Shown piece by piece: positions 38,744-48,101 of a stretch of DNA of 59,601 nt (the stretch's first letter is position 1; every line of letters starts with the position of its first letter). The position numbers and the translations under genes are program-made. The stretch covers positions 66,262 to 125,862 of the forward strand of contig CABYVV010000003.1 of NCBI GenBank assembly GCA_902522465.1, given 5' to 3'. Origin of the DNA: an uncultured Alphaproteobacteria bacterium. GTDB lineage: Bacteria; Pseudomonadota; Alphaproteobacteria; Methylaequorales; Methylaequoraceae. The notes beneath the pieces were generated by a model. That model made no database searches and was not told the origin of the DNA. It saw only the letters and a list, made by a program, of their open reading frames with translations.

Positions 38744-39328
38744 ATGTATAAAGTCTATCCTTTTTTATTTTTGTTACTTTTTTTTTCTAATTCGTATTCC
38801 AAATCGGTTTTAGATGTAATTTCGGAGAATAAAGACCTTTCGATCTTTCATTCTTATCTTCAAAAAACTGGTTTAGATAGAGTATTAGCAAAAAAACTTC
38901 CCTGGAATTGGACTATTTTTGCACCAAGTAATAAAGCTTTTAATGACGCTCCAGACTTTTTGGAAGATGAAATATTAGAGGACGATTTTCTTAGTAAAAA
39001 TATTATGATGGATCATATCATGACTGGTCACAAAACAAGTCTTGATATTACTGAAAAGGTTACAACTCAAATAACCGTTAGCAATAAACCCTTGCAAATT
39101 TATAAAAGCAGTAAATTACATGTTAAAGATATGGTTGTTGTTAAGGAAAATTTGATTGGTAATAATGGTGTGGTTCACATGATTGATTGCATTATGTTCG
39201 TACAACCAAGTGATGATGATGATAGAGTTTCCAAGGAAATTGGAGATAGTTTTCCAATTACTTCATGTTGTATGAGAAGCAAGGAAGAAATCGATTCTTT
39301 CAAAAAAGCTGCAAAATCAAAGCTGTGA
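38744..39328 (+). CDS. Secreted fasciclin (FAS1) domain protein
   Basis: The 194-residue protein has a signal peptide MYKVYPFLFLLLFFSNSYS, then one FAS1 domain with TIFAPSNKAFNDAP (H1 motif) and NGVVHMIDCIM (H2 motif). FAS1 proteins mediate adhesion or matrix binding. The C-terminal tail after the domain has a Cys pair in ITSCCMRS, unusual for a bare FAS1 protein. I start at the ATG at 38744; the open frame back to a TTG at 38702 would only spoil the signal peptide. The gene is monocistronic. Confidence 0.88.
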   Translation: MYKVYPFLFLLLFFSNSYSKSVLDVISENKDLSIFHSYLQKTGLDRVLAKKLPWNWTIFAPSNKAFNDAPDFLEDEILEDDFLSKNIMMDHIMTGHKTSLDITEKVTTQITVSNKPLQIYKSSKLHVKDMVVVKENLIGNNGVVHMIDCIMFVQPSDDDDRVSKEIGDSFPITSCCMRSKEEIDSFKKAAKSKL

Positions 39329-39348
39329 GCTTATCCAATTTAAGTTAT

Positions 39349-39870
39349 TTATTCTTTAAGTCGTGGAATAAGTTCCACTAAATTGCAAGGTTTTGTTCTA
39401 GAATCTAGTTGAAATTTTAAGATTTGGTCCCACGCATCTTTACAAGCATTGGGAGATCCAGGTAATGCAAAAATGAAGGTTTGGTCCGCTAAACCGCCAA
39501 CCGCTCTTGATTGAAGTGAAGATGTTCCAATTTTCTTAAAACTTATATATCTGAAAATTTCACCAAATCCTGGTATTTCTTTTGTTAAATTTTTTTTTAC
39601 TACTTCTGGTGTTGAATCCCTTCCTGTTATTCCAGTGCCACCTGATAATATAATAACATTACATTTTGAATCTTTAATTGAATCAAGTAAGCTACTTTCA
39701 ATATCTTTGGGTTCATCTTTAATAATTTTTTTTTCAATCATTTTGTGACCTGCAGTTTTTATACGATCCTCAAGAATTTTTCCTGATTTATCAGATTTTT
39801 CATTTCGTGTATCAGAAATGATGAAAACACTAATATTTAAACTTATAAAAGAATCATTTTTATTTTTCAT
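39349..39870 (-). CDS. moaB: Molybdenum cofactor biosynthesis protein B
   Basis: MoaB/Mog-type proteins adenylylate molybdopterin. The 173-residue protein has the family motif ILSGGTGITGRDSTPE near residues 75-90 and ALPGSPNACKDAW near the C-terminus. It implies that the organism makes molybdopterin enzymes, though no other cofactor gene is in the window. The start overlaps the end of the upstream glycosylase by four bases (ATGA). Confidence 0.9.
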   Translation of the reverse strand: MKNKNDSFISLNISVFIISDTRNEKSDKSGKILEDRIKTAGHKMIEKKIIKDEPKDIESSLLDSIKDSKCNVIILSGGTGITGRDSTPEVVKKNLTKEIPGFGEIFRYISFKKIGTSSLQSRAVGGLADQTFIFALPGSPNACKDAWDQILKFQLDSRTKPCNLVELIPRLKE

Positions 39871-40613
39871 ATTAGTATCTTTTTCTTTCTTATAAATTGA
39901 TCAATTTCTAATAAATCATTCCATGTTCTTTTTTTCTCAATAGGATTTCTAAGAAGATAGGCAGGATGGAAGATAGCTCTTGCTGGAATTCTAAGACTGT
40001 TCTTTTCATCAATATAAAAATGCTCTTTACCTCTGAGTTTTGTAATTCCATCCTTAGACTTCAACAAGGTTTTAGCAGCTATACTGCCTACAAATATCAA
40101 TAATTTTGGTTTAATAATTTTTATATGCTTTATTGTTAAAGGTAGACAAAGCGATATTTCACTGTCGTTTGGCGTTCTGTTCCCTGGTGGTCTCCAAAAA
40201 ACCATATTGGTAATGTAAAAATTATCTCTTGTAAGGTCTATGAATTTAAGCATTTTATCTAAAAGTTGTCCCGCTTCACCCACAAATGGCTTGCCTTCAA
40301 TATCTTCCCTTGCACCTGGAGCTTCGCCTAAAAGCATTATCTTTGAGTTACAATTTCCGTCCGAAAACACCAAATTTGTAGCAATGTCTTTCAGATCGCA
40401 GTCTAAATTAAGAGCTTTGCTTCGTAACCTCTCGAGAAAATCTAATTTTTCCATTTTACTTGTATTTGTTTTTATTCCGGTTTGATTTAACTCATTCTTG
40501 GGATTATTGTCATTTATGGAATTTTTTGAATTTCTGGGTTTTATTGATATACAGTTTGTAATATCTAAAAATCTATAAAACTCAATAAAAGACTTTATGT
40601 TTTTAACATTCAT
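39867..40613 (-). CDS. Uracil-DNA glycosylase, family 4-like
   Basis: The 248-residue protein has the motif A region GEAPGAREDIEGKPFVGEAGQ near residue 95 (in part GEAPGAREDIEGKPFVG) and FHPAYLL, the motif B His. These match family 4/SPO1-related uracil-DNA glycosylases that remove uracil from DNA. Of the four Cys that bind the 4Fe-4S cluster in thermophilic family 4 enzymes, at least two are lacking: NLDCDL has no second Cys in a C-x2-C and NMVFWRPPGNR has W where Cys is usual. I believe this is common in alphaproteobacterial members. Coupled to moaB. Confidence 0.82.
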   Translation of the reverse strand: MNVKNIKSFIEFYRFLDITNCISIKPRNSKNSINDNNPKNELNQTGIKTNTSKMEKLDFLERLRSKALNLDCDLKDIATNLVFSDGNCNSKIMLLGEAPGAREDIEGKPFVGEAGQLLDKMLKFIDLTRDNFYITNMVFWRPPGNRTPNDSEISLCLPLTIKHIKIIKPKLLIFVGSIAAKTLLKSKDGITKLRGKEHFYIDEKNSLRIPARAIFHPAYLLRNPIEKKRTWNDLLEIDQFIRKKKILI

Positions 40614-40669
40614 TAATATATATTTATTAAAGTATTTTAATTATAATAAATTATATTGAGAGAAAATAA

Positions 40670-42316
40670 ATGACTATTACAAGAGAAAAAATGAATTATG
40701 ATCTTGTAATTGTAGGAGCCGGACCATCTGGTCTATCTGCCGCAATTAATTTTAAGAAACTTTGTAAAAAAAACAACACAGATTATTCTGTTTGTGTTGT
40801 TGAGAAAGGTTCAGAAGTCGGTGCCCACATTTTATCTGGAGCAATTCTTGAACCAAAAGCCTTAGATGAATTGATAGAAGACTGGAGAGATATAAACGAT
40901 TGTCCGGTCAAAGTGGAGGTAACTAAAGAATCTTTGATGTTTATGACTGAAAAAAGTTCATATAATATTCCTAGTTTATTCACACCTCCAGTAATGCATA
41001 ATAAAGGAAACTTTGTTATCTCATTAGGTTCATTTTGCAAATGGTTATCAAAACAAGCTGAGAATCTAGGTGTTGAAATCTACCCAGGTTTTGCAGCCTC
41101 TGAATTAATAATAGAGGATGATAAACTGAATGGAATAGTAACAGGAGATTTAGGAATAGATAAGAACGGTGAACAAAGTTCTAACTTTCAACCAGGGATT
41201 GAAATTCATGCTAAATACACACTCTTTGCAGAGGGATGTCGAGGACATCTTGGAAAAAAATTAATGACTAAATTCGATCTAAGAAAAAGTTCACAACATC
41301 AAACCTATGGAATAGGACTCAAAGAACTTTGGGAGATTAAAGAGGAAAAGTCAAATCCTGGTGAGGTTTTTCATTCGATTGGATGGCCACTCGATACCGA
41401 AACTTATGGAGGTTCATTTCTTTATCATTTAGATAAAAATCTTGTATCTTTTGGATTTGTTATAGGTCTAGACTATAAAAATCCATATTTGTCTCCGTAT
41501 GAAGAATTCCAGAGGTTCAAATTACATCCTAAAATAAAGCATATTTTCGAGGGTGGTAGAAGAATTTCATATGGAGCAAGAGCATTAAATGAAGGTGGAT
41601 TTCAATCATTGCCGAAATTATCTTTTCCAGGAGGGGCATTAATTGGGTGCGATGCTGGAACTTTAAACACACCAAAAATAAAAGGAACTCATACAGCAAT
41701 GAAATCAGGAATGATAGCTTCAGATCTTGTTTTCAAAGAATTAACATCAGGACAACCTAACCCAGAAATTTCTGATCTCTCTAAATCATTTCAAAACTCA
41801 TGGGCTGGAAAAGAACTTAAAAAAGCCAGGAATGTAAGACCATCTTTTAAATTCGGGTTAAAGATTGGTATGATTTTGTCAGGTATTGATCAAATTTTAC
41901 TTAGAGGAAATGCTCCTTGGACTCTTAAACATGCTGAAGAAGATCATCTTTCTCTAAGGACTAAATCAGAATCACAAGAAATTAAATATCCCAAACCTGA
42001 TGGTGTTATTACATTTGATAGGTTAACAAATGTATCTTATTCATCTACTTATCATGAAGAAAACCAGCCGTGTCATTTAACATTAAATGATCAAAAGATA
42101 CCAATTTCAAATAATTATGAACTCTTTGATTCTCCAGAACAAAGATATTGCCCTGCAGGTGTTTATGAGATTCTTCATTCTAATGGAGCCCCTGTTTTAA
42201 ATATTAACTCTCAAAACTGTATTCATTGTAAAACTTGTGATATTAAAGATCCCAAACAAAATATCAATTGGATAACCCCTGAAGGAGGAGGTGGACCAAA
42301 TTATACAAATATGTAA
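40670..42316 (+). CDS. Electron transfer flavoprotein-ubiquinone oxidoreductase
   Basis: ETF-QO passes electrons from acyl-CoA and amine/choline-type dehydrogenases through ETF to ubiquinone. The 548-residue protein starts with an FAD fold (YDLVIVGAGPSGLSAAI, residues about 10-26) and ends with a 4Fe-4S motif in which RYCPAGVYE and NCIHCKTCDIKDPKQN provide the Cys ligands. The end WITPEGGGGPNYTNM is very characteristic. Length is full. The next gene begins 26 bases before its stop. Confidence 0.97.
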   Translation: MTITREKMNYDLVIVGAGPSGLSAAINFKKLCKKNNTDYSVCVVEKGSEVGAHILSGAILEPKALDELIEDWRDINDCPVKVEVTKESLMFMTEKSSYNIPSLFTPPVMHNKGNFVISLGSFCKWLSKQAENLGVEIYPGFAASELIIEDDKLNGIVTGDLGIDKNGEQSSNFQPGIEIHAKYTLFAEGCRGHLGKKLMTKFDLRKSSQHQTYGIGLKELWEIKEEKSNPGEVFHSIGWPLDTETYGGSFLYHLDKNLVSFGFVIGLDYKNPYLSPYEEFQRFKLHPKIKHIFEGGRRISYGARALNEGGFQSLPKLSFPGGALIGCDAGTLNTPKIKGTHTAMKSGMIASDLVFKELTSGQPNPEISDLSKSFQNSWAGKELKKARNVRPSFKFGLKIGMILSGIDQILLRGNAPWTLKHAEEDHLSLRTKSESQEIKYPKPDGVITFDRLTNVSYSSTYHEENQPCHLTLNDQKIPISNNYELFDSPEQRYCPAGVYEILHSNGAPVLNINSQNCIHCKTCDIKDPKQNINWITPEGGGGPNYTNM

Positions 42317-43907
42317 ACTTTTTTCATTGTTGTTAGTCTTTTTACTGAGCTCTTCAGATTGTAATAGTTCAGATAAAAGTTTTAGTGAATACGGAAATTA
42401 TCTTTCTTGGGATTTTGCAAAAAATACAAACGACCTTAATAACCTTAAAAAATTTTTCAAAAATATAAATTTAGATAAAATTGAGGATCTTATTTTAGAG
42501 GAGATTTTTTTCGAATCTGTAATACTAGACGAATGGGAAAAAGCAGACAAAATAAGTGACCTTTTACTTAAGCGTGACAATGATAATTTTTCTGCAAATC
42601 TTTATAAGTTTTTCGAAGGCTATGTCAAAAATAAAAGTCTTAGTAATTATTTAGAAAATATTGATACAAAATATTTAGATTCTAATTTTATCAAAGCAAT
42701 ATACATATGGAAAAACTTTAATAATAACAAAAAAGTTGAATATAGACCCAATGACTGTTTGCCAATTATATGTCTGCATTATGCAATTACAAAAGCTTTA
42801 GAAGGCGAGAAGGAAATTGCACAAAACTACTTTGAAAGTATTGAAAGAGGAAGTTTTTCTTCATATAGAATTAAAGAATTACTTTTAAGTAATGCATTGT
42901 CTTTTAACAAACCTAATGCACAAAAACTTCTTGATGAGCTCGAGAAAAATGATTTAAATATAAAAAAATATGATTTAAATTTTTTAAATCAAAACAACTA
43001 CCTTCTTAATCCTATTTTGAACCAACAACATGGTATGGCTGAGGTATTGTATAACATATCGAGTTGGTTTTTTTCAAAGGATCTTTACAAATATTCTGCA
43101 TTTTTTGGAAAATTATCACTCAAGCTTAGACCAGAATTTAATGCAATGAAGTTACTATTTTTTGGTGCTCTAGAAAAGCTTGATTATCAATATTTAGGTA
43201 TAAAATTAGTAGAGGAAATAGATCCCAAAAATTTTTATTACTATAAATTTTTAAAAATAAAACTTTCTTTGTTTGAAGACCAAAATAAAGACGATGAATT
43301 CCTTACAAATCTTCAAAAATTCATCAAAGAGCATCCTGAACGAATAGAAATGAAAGTTTTATTTGCTGATAAATATAGAAGACTAGAGAAATATAAAAAG
43401 GCCATTAAATTATACTCTGACATAATTGAAAATGATTCTCCCCCATCCAAGTGGAATATTTTGTATTCACGAGGAATATCTTATGAAAGATTGGACGATT
43501 GGTCTAAGGCAGAAAAGGATTTAGAAGAAGCAATGAGTCTTCAACCACAAGATGCTTATATAATTAATTATCTTGCGTACAGTTGGCTTGATAGAAAAAA
43601 AAATATAAATAAAGCATTAGAATTACTAGAAAAGGCTGTTCAAATTGAACCGACAGATGCTTACATTATAGATTCTTTAGGGTGGGCTTATTTTCTTGCT
43701 AATCAGATAGAAAAGTCTGTTTACTTTTTGGAGAAAGCTGTGTCTATACTTCCAGACGATGCAACGCTAAATGATCACTTAGGTGACGCATATTGGAAAT
43801 CAAATAGAAGAGACGAAGCTGTCTCTCAATGGAAAAGAGTTCTTATTCTAGATCCAAATTTTGGTGAAAAAAGATTGATTCAAAGAAAAATCAAAAAAGG
43901 TCTTTAA
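42291..43907 (+). CDS. Secreted TPR-repeat protein
   Basis: The 538-residue protein has an N-terminal signal-like segment (about 5-20, ending near SSSDC) and at least four TPR units in the C-terminal third, e.g. RGISYERLDDWSKAEKDLEEA, VQIEPTDAYIIDSLGWAYFL and DHLGDAYWKSNRRDEAV. The start is GTG at 42291 with GGAGGAG just upstream, inside the ETF-QO C-terminus. No ATG exists nearby in frame. A TPR gene between etf-qo and ispE is conserved in alphaproteobacteria. Its partner is unknown, and it is probably in the periplasm. Confidence 0.82.
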   Translation: MDQIIQICKLFSLLLVFLLSSSDCNSSDKSFSEYGNYLSWDFAKNTNDLNNLKKFFKNINLDKIEDLILEEIFFESVILDEWEKADKISDLLLKRDNDNFSANLYKFFEGYVKNKSLSNYLENIDTKYLDSNFIKAIYIWKNFNNNKKVEYRPNDCLPIICLHYAITKALEGEKEIAQNYFESIERGSFSSYRIKELLLSNALSFNKPNAQKLLDELEKNDLNIKKYDLNFLNQNNYLLNPILNQQHGMAEVLYNISSWFFSKDLYKYSAFFGKLSLKLRPEFNAMKLLFFGALEKLDYQYLGIKLVEEIDPKNFYYYKFLKIKLSLFEDQNKDDEFLTNLQKFIKEHPERIEMKVLFADKYRRLEKYKKAIKLYSDIIENDSPPSKWNILYSRGISYERLDDWSKAEKDLEEAMSLQPQDAYIINYLAYSWLDRKKNINKALELLEKAVQIEPTDAYIIDSLGWAYFLANQIEKSVYFLEKAVSILPDDATLNDHLGDAYWKSNRRDEAVSQWKRVLILDPNFGEKRLIQRKIKKGL

Positions 43908-43912
43908 TCTTT

Positions 43913-44785
43913 ATGAGCTCCATATTGAAAAAATTATCTCCCGCAAAAATAAATTTATTTCTTGAGGTCAAAAACAAGAGGGAAGATGGTTATCATAATA
44001 TAGAGAGTTTGATGACATTCTGTAATTATGGAGATTTTTTGAAAATTAAGAAGTCAGATAAATTTTGTCTAAAGCTAAATGGTCCATTTGGAGTAGATTT
44101 GGAAAAAAAAAATAATTTAATAGAAAAAGCAAAATATAAACTTGAACATTTATATAAAAGAAAATTTGATGTAGAAGTTATTCTAACAAAAAATTTACCC
44201 ATAGCATCTGGAATGGCGGGAGGATCTTCAAATGCGGCCACTTTTATAAAGTGTATCAAGGAAATGTTTGATTTAAAGGATGTTCTTGCGTTTGATGACC
44301 TTCTCTTGTCATTAGGGGCCGACGTGCCTTTTTGCTATCATGGAAGAACAGCTCTGGTGAGGGGCATTGGAGAAAAATTAAATTTTATTGATATTAAAGA
44401 GAACTATTATCTGTTGTTAATTAATCCAAAAATTGAAATTTCAACTCAAAAAATTTTTAATGAACTTAAAGAATCAAAAAAAAACTATCTGGATAATTTA
44501 TTAATAAATTTAAAAGAAACAGTAAAGTTTGATTTTTTTTCAGAAAGAGAAAATCATTTACAAGACTATGCAATAAGTCAAAGTGAAGAAATTAAGGAAA
44601 TTCTTACATTAATGGATACATTTAAAGGATCGCTTTTATCTAGGATGACAGGTTCTGGAGCAACATGTTTTGCATTGTTTGATAACATTAATGATTTGAA
44701 ACATGCAGAAATATCTGCAAAAAAAAAATTCAAAAATTATTGGATTAAAAGCTCTAAACTCGTCAATTCTTTAAAGCATATATAA
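43913..44785 (+). CDS. ispE: 4-diphosphocytidyl-2-C-methyl-D-erythritol kinase
   Basis: IspE phosphorylates CDP-methylerythritol in the non-mevalonate isoprenoid pathway, which feeds ubiquinone and the farnesyl tail of heme o. The 290-residue GHMP kinase has SPAKINLFLEV at the start, the ATP loop LPIASGMAGGSSNAA near residue 95 and MTGSGATCFALF near residue 245. The gene begins five bases after the TPR gene and is followed by tRNA-Gln. Confidence 0.95.
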   Translation: MSSILKKLSPAKINLFLEVKNKREDGYHNIESLMTFCNYGDFLKIKKSDKFCLKLNGPFGVDLEKKNNLIEKAKYKLEHLYKRKFDVEVILTKNLPIASGMAGGSSNAATFIKCIKEMFDLKDVLAFDDLLLSLGADVPFCYHGRTALVRGIGEKLNFIDIKENYYLLLINPKIEISTQKIFNELKESKKNYLDNLLINLKETVKFDFFSERENHLQDYAISQSEEIKEILTLMDTFKGSLLSRMTGSGATCFALFDNINDLKHAEISAKKKFKNYWIKSSKLVNSLKHI

Positions 44786-44824
44786 CTTGTATAAAACACT
44801 AAAAATGATTATCTTAACAAAAAT

Positions 44825-44899
44825 TGGGGTGTAGCCAAGCGGTAAGGCACCTGTTTTTGGTACAGGCATGCGTAGGTTCGAATCCTACCACCCCAGCCA
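44825..44899 (+). tRNA. tRNA-Gln (anticodon TTG)
   Basis: A full cloverleaf can be drawn: acceptor stem 44825-44831 pairs with 44889-44895, D stem GCC/GGC, anticodon stem CCTGT/ACAGG (44850-44854 and 44862-44866) with loop TTTTGGT, so the anticodon is TTG at 44857-44859, and the T arm GTAGG-TTCGAAT-CCTAC. Discriminator G and an encoded CCA are at 44896-44899. The uup start codon follows only nine bases later. Confidence 0.97.
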
Positions 44900-44908
44900 T
44901 AATTTCGT

Positions 44909-46696
44909 ATGAATAAGGAAGTATTCTTATCGCTAAATGATGCCAACTATTTATTTGGCAAGAAAAAGCTTATTAGTAAAATCTCAATTTCTATTCACCA
45001 AAAAGATAAGATTGCACTAGTTGGTAAAAATGGGGTTGGTAAAACGACTTTATTGGATATTTTAAGTAAAAAAAGAGAAATTGATAGCGGTGAACTATGG
45101 TTTAACCCCAAAATAAAAATAGGTTACCTGTCCCAAAGAATTGACGTTTTCAGTGATCTAAATTTAATAGATTATCTCTTATCAAAAAGTAATGAAAACG
45201 AATTATTCACAAAAAATAATATTTTAAGACTAATTAAAGAACTGAAACTTGAGGGAAATAAGAAAGTCAACCTACTCTCAGGTGGACAAAAACGGAAATT
45301 AGATCTAGCATATCTTCTTCTTAAAAAACCTGACTTACTTTTATTAGATGAACCAACAAACCATTTAGATATTGAATCAATTCTATGGTTAAGTGAATTT
45401 CTGAATGGTGAATTTAAAGGTTCTTTTATAGTTATAAGCCACGACAGAAATTTTTTAAAAAACGTAACCAACAAAGTTTTTTGGATGGATAGAGGTTCAA
45501 TCAAAATTTCTTCGAAAGGTTTTTTAAATTTTGATACTTGGAAAAGTGATCTGATAGAACAAGAAAGAAGAGAATTAAAAAATAAAAAACAAATTTTAGA
45601 AGATGAAATGGCTTGGCTATCAAGGGGAATTAAAGCTAGAAGAAAAAGGAATATCAAACGTAAAGAAAATGTAAGTTTTTTGAAAACTTCTTACGAAAAG
45701 GAGAGTAAAGAATTTTTAAAATCAATATCAAAAATTAGAATTCCCTTTGAGTCTGCGAATATCGAAAATGGCCCAAACATTCTAATAAACTTTATTAATG
45801 CAAGCAAAGATTTCTTAAATGAGGGTAAAAAAATCAACATACTCAAAAATTTTAATTATAAATTAATGAGAGGCGAAAAAATAGGAGTAATGGGAAGAAA
45901 TGGAAGTGGTAAATCTACATTTCTCAATCTTGCTTCAAATAAGATAGAGGTTGATAAAGGAAGTATAAAAATTAAAAAAAAAGTTGAATTTAGTTTTTTT
46001 GATCAATCAGGAGAACAATTTGATGATAAAAAAACGATCAAAAAGAATCTTATACCTGGTGGTGGTGACTACATCAGTATTGGTGAAAGAAAGATCCACA
46101 TATGTGGATATATAAAAAACTTTCTTTTTGATCCTAAAGATGTTGAAAGAATAACCTCTAGCCTATCAGGTGGAGAGAGAAATCGAATGCTGTTAGCAAA
46201 AATATTAGCTTCACCTAAAGAGGTTTTGATTTTAGATGAACCGACGAATGACTTAGACGTTGAAACTATAGATTTATTAATTGAATTTATAAATTTACAT
46301 GAAGGTTCTGCTCTAATAAGTTCTCATGATATTGATTTTCTTAAAAAAACCTGTGAAAAATTTTTTATTTTTGACGGTTTAGGCTCGATTCAAATTACTA
46401 AAAATCCAAATCTAAATTTATCAAAGGAGAAAATTGATCTGAAAGAAAACCTAATTATCAAGAAAGAAAAACCAATTAATACCCAAAAACTTATTTCAAG
46501 AATATTAAAAAAGATAGAAACAAAAGAAACCTATATTTATGATTTATCGAAAAAATTAGAAAAATTTGGAAATGTTGTTCATAATGATCCCATCTATACA
46601 GATTTGGTTAACAACCTAATAAAAGCTCAAAATGAATTGGAAATGTTAGAAAAAGAATGGATTGAAATTGAGGAGAATGCAATTAATGAGAGATAA
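44909..46696 (+). CDS. ABC-F ATPase, Uup-like
   Basis: The 595-residue soluble protein has two ATP-binding domains: Walker A GKNGVGKTT near 39-47 with LSGGQKRKLDLAYLLL, and GRNGSGKST near 328 with LSGGERNRMLLAKIL, both with DEPTN motifs. A charged C-terminal coiled coil (about 520-595) is characteristic of Uup. ABC-F proteins act on the ribosome, and Uup also affects DNA transposon excision and branch structures. With the tRNA 3' end nine bases away its mRNA leader is very short if the tRNA is cut out of the same transcript. Confidence 0.88.
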   Translation: MNKEVFLSLNDANYLFGKKKLISKISISIHQKDKIALVGKNGVGKTTLLDILSKKREIDSGELWFNPKIKIGYLSQRIDVFSDLNLIDYLLSKSNENELFTKNNILRLIKELKLEGNKKVNLLSGGQKRKLDLAYLLLKKPDLLLLDEPTNHLDIESILWLSEFLNGEFKGSFIVISHDRNFLKNVTNKVFWMDRGSIKISSKGFLNFDTWKSDLIEQERRELKNKKQILEDEMAWLSRGIKARRKRNIKRKENVSFLKTSYEKESKEFLKSISKIRIPFESANIENGPNILINFINASKDFLNEGKKINILKNFNYKLMRGEKIGVMGRNGSGKSTFLNLASNKIEVDKGSIKIKKKVEFSFFDQSGEQFDDKKTIKKNLIPGGGDYISIGERKIHICGYIKNFLFDPKDVERITSSLSGGERNRMLLAKILASPKEVLILDEPTNDLDVETIDLLIEFINLHEGSALISSHDIDFLKKTCEKFFIFDGLGSIQITKNPNLNLSKEKIDLKENLIIKKEKPINTQKLISRILKKIETKETYIYDLSKKLEKFGNVVHNDPIYTDLVNNLIKAQNELEMLEKEWIEIEENAINER

Positions 46697-48092
46697 AATT
46701 TTTAAAAATAAATTTTTTTTATTAACTTTTTTTCTATTAATTTTTTTCGCACCTGAATTTTTTATGTTTGAGAAATCTAATCCTGATGGTGTTTTAGCTC
46801 TTAAGATGGTTATTTTAATGATTTTCCTTTGGTTAACTGAATTAATTCCAATATCAATAACAGCGTTGATACCAATAATTTTCTCCCCATTTTTTTCTGA
46901 TCAAAAGATTAATGATATTATTGGTAATTATGCAAGTCCTGTAGTTTTTTTGCTTTTAGGTGGTTTTATAATAGCTCAAGGCTTCGAAAGAAGTTGTTTA
47001 CATAAGAGAATTGCATTGAAAGTATTAGTTCTTTTTGGTGATACGAGAGAACGAATCTTAATTTGTATTATTTTTTCAACTTCATTTTTTAGTATGTGGC
47101 TCTCAAATACCGCAACTTGTTTATTAATGCTTCCAATTATTAAAAACATAATTGAAAATAATTTTTCTGAAACAAAAGATAATGATTTTGCAAAAATTCT
47201 TTTTCTTTCAATTGCTTATTCTTCATCGATAGGAGGAATGGCCACACCAATTGGTACAATACCAAATGCTGTGATGATTGGATTTATGAGAGACAACTAC
47301 AACATTGAAATTGATTTCGCACAATGGTTTTTTTTTACATCCCCTTTAGTCTTATGTCTCCTTTTGATTTTATTTTTATTCTTGAGACTAAAGATTAAAT
47401 TAAAAAAAGAAAAAGTTGATAAAAAGTTAATAATTCAGAAGTACAAAAAATTAGGAAACTTATCTTTAGATGAAAAAATAACATCAATAATATTATTATT
47501 AACAGCAAGTTTGTGGATTTTTAAAAAGTCTATTAATGAACTTTACCAAATAAATCTAACTGATCCTGTAATAGCTATTTTTGGTTCTTTATTATTTTTT
47601 ATAATTCCATGTAAAAATGGTAATTTTATCTTAAAAAGCGATTGGTATAAAAAAGTACCTTGGAATGTTTTGTTGTTATTTGGGGGAGGCTTAGCAATGG
47701 CTTCACTAATAATGTCAACAGGATTAGCATATGAAGCATCCAAAATTATAAATATAATTGGTAAATTTGATTTAATAATTGTTATAATATTAATTGCTTT
47801 GGTAACGTCTTTGCTAACTGAGTTTACAAGTAATACTGCAACAACTTTTCTTTTGTTGCCACTTTTAAGTTTATTTGCAATTAATAATGATGTGAATATT
47901 TTACAAATAACAATACCCTTTGTTTTAGCTGCAAGTTGTGCATTCATGATGCCAATTGCTACCCCTCCGAATGCGATAGTTTACTCCAGTAATAAATTTA
48001 ATATTGCTTTTATGTTAAGAAATGGAATTTTGATAAATATAATTTCAGTATTTTCAATATCATTTTATGTTTATTTTTTTAGAATCTTGTAA
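46686..48092 (+). CDS. SLC13/DASS-family carboxylate or anion symporter
   Basis: This 468-residue membrane protein has about 11-12 helices and the paired SNT motifs LSNTATCLLMLPI and TSNTATTFLLLPL that bind substrate and Na+ in DASS transporters, and conserved ATPIGTIPNAVMIG and ATPPNAIVYSS loops. The family imports dicarboxylates or sulfate/phosphate with Na+. The substrate cannot be read from the sequence. I take the ATG at 46686, overlapping uup by 11 bases; TTG 46662 and ATG 46677 are alternatives. Confidence 0.88.
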   Translation: MRDKIFKNKFFLLTFFLLIFFAPEFFMFEKSNPDGVLALKMVILMIFLWLTELIPISITALIPIIFSPFFSDQKINDIIGNYASPVVFLLLGGFIIAQGFERSCLHKRIALKVLVLFGDTRERILICIIFSTSFFSMWLSNTATCLLMLPIIKNIIENNFSETKDNDFAKILFLSIAYSSSIGGMATPIGTIPNAVMIGFMRDNYNIEIDFAQWFFFTSPLVLCLLLILFLFLRLKIKLKKEKVDKKLIIQKYKKLGNLSLDEKITSIILLLTASLWIFKKSINELYQINLTDPVIAIFGSLLFFIIPCKNGNFILKSDWYKKVPWNVLLLFGGGLAMASLIMSTGLAYEASKIINIIGKFDLIIVIILIALVTSLLTEFTSNTATTFLLLPLLSLFAINNDVNILQITIPFVLAASCAFMMPIATPPNAIVYSSNKFNIAFMLRNGILINIISVFSISFYVYFFRIL

Positions 48093-48101
48093 TTCGTCGT
48101 A

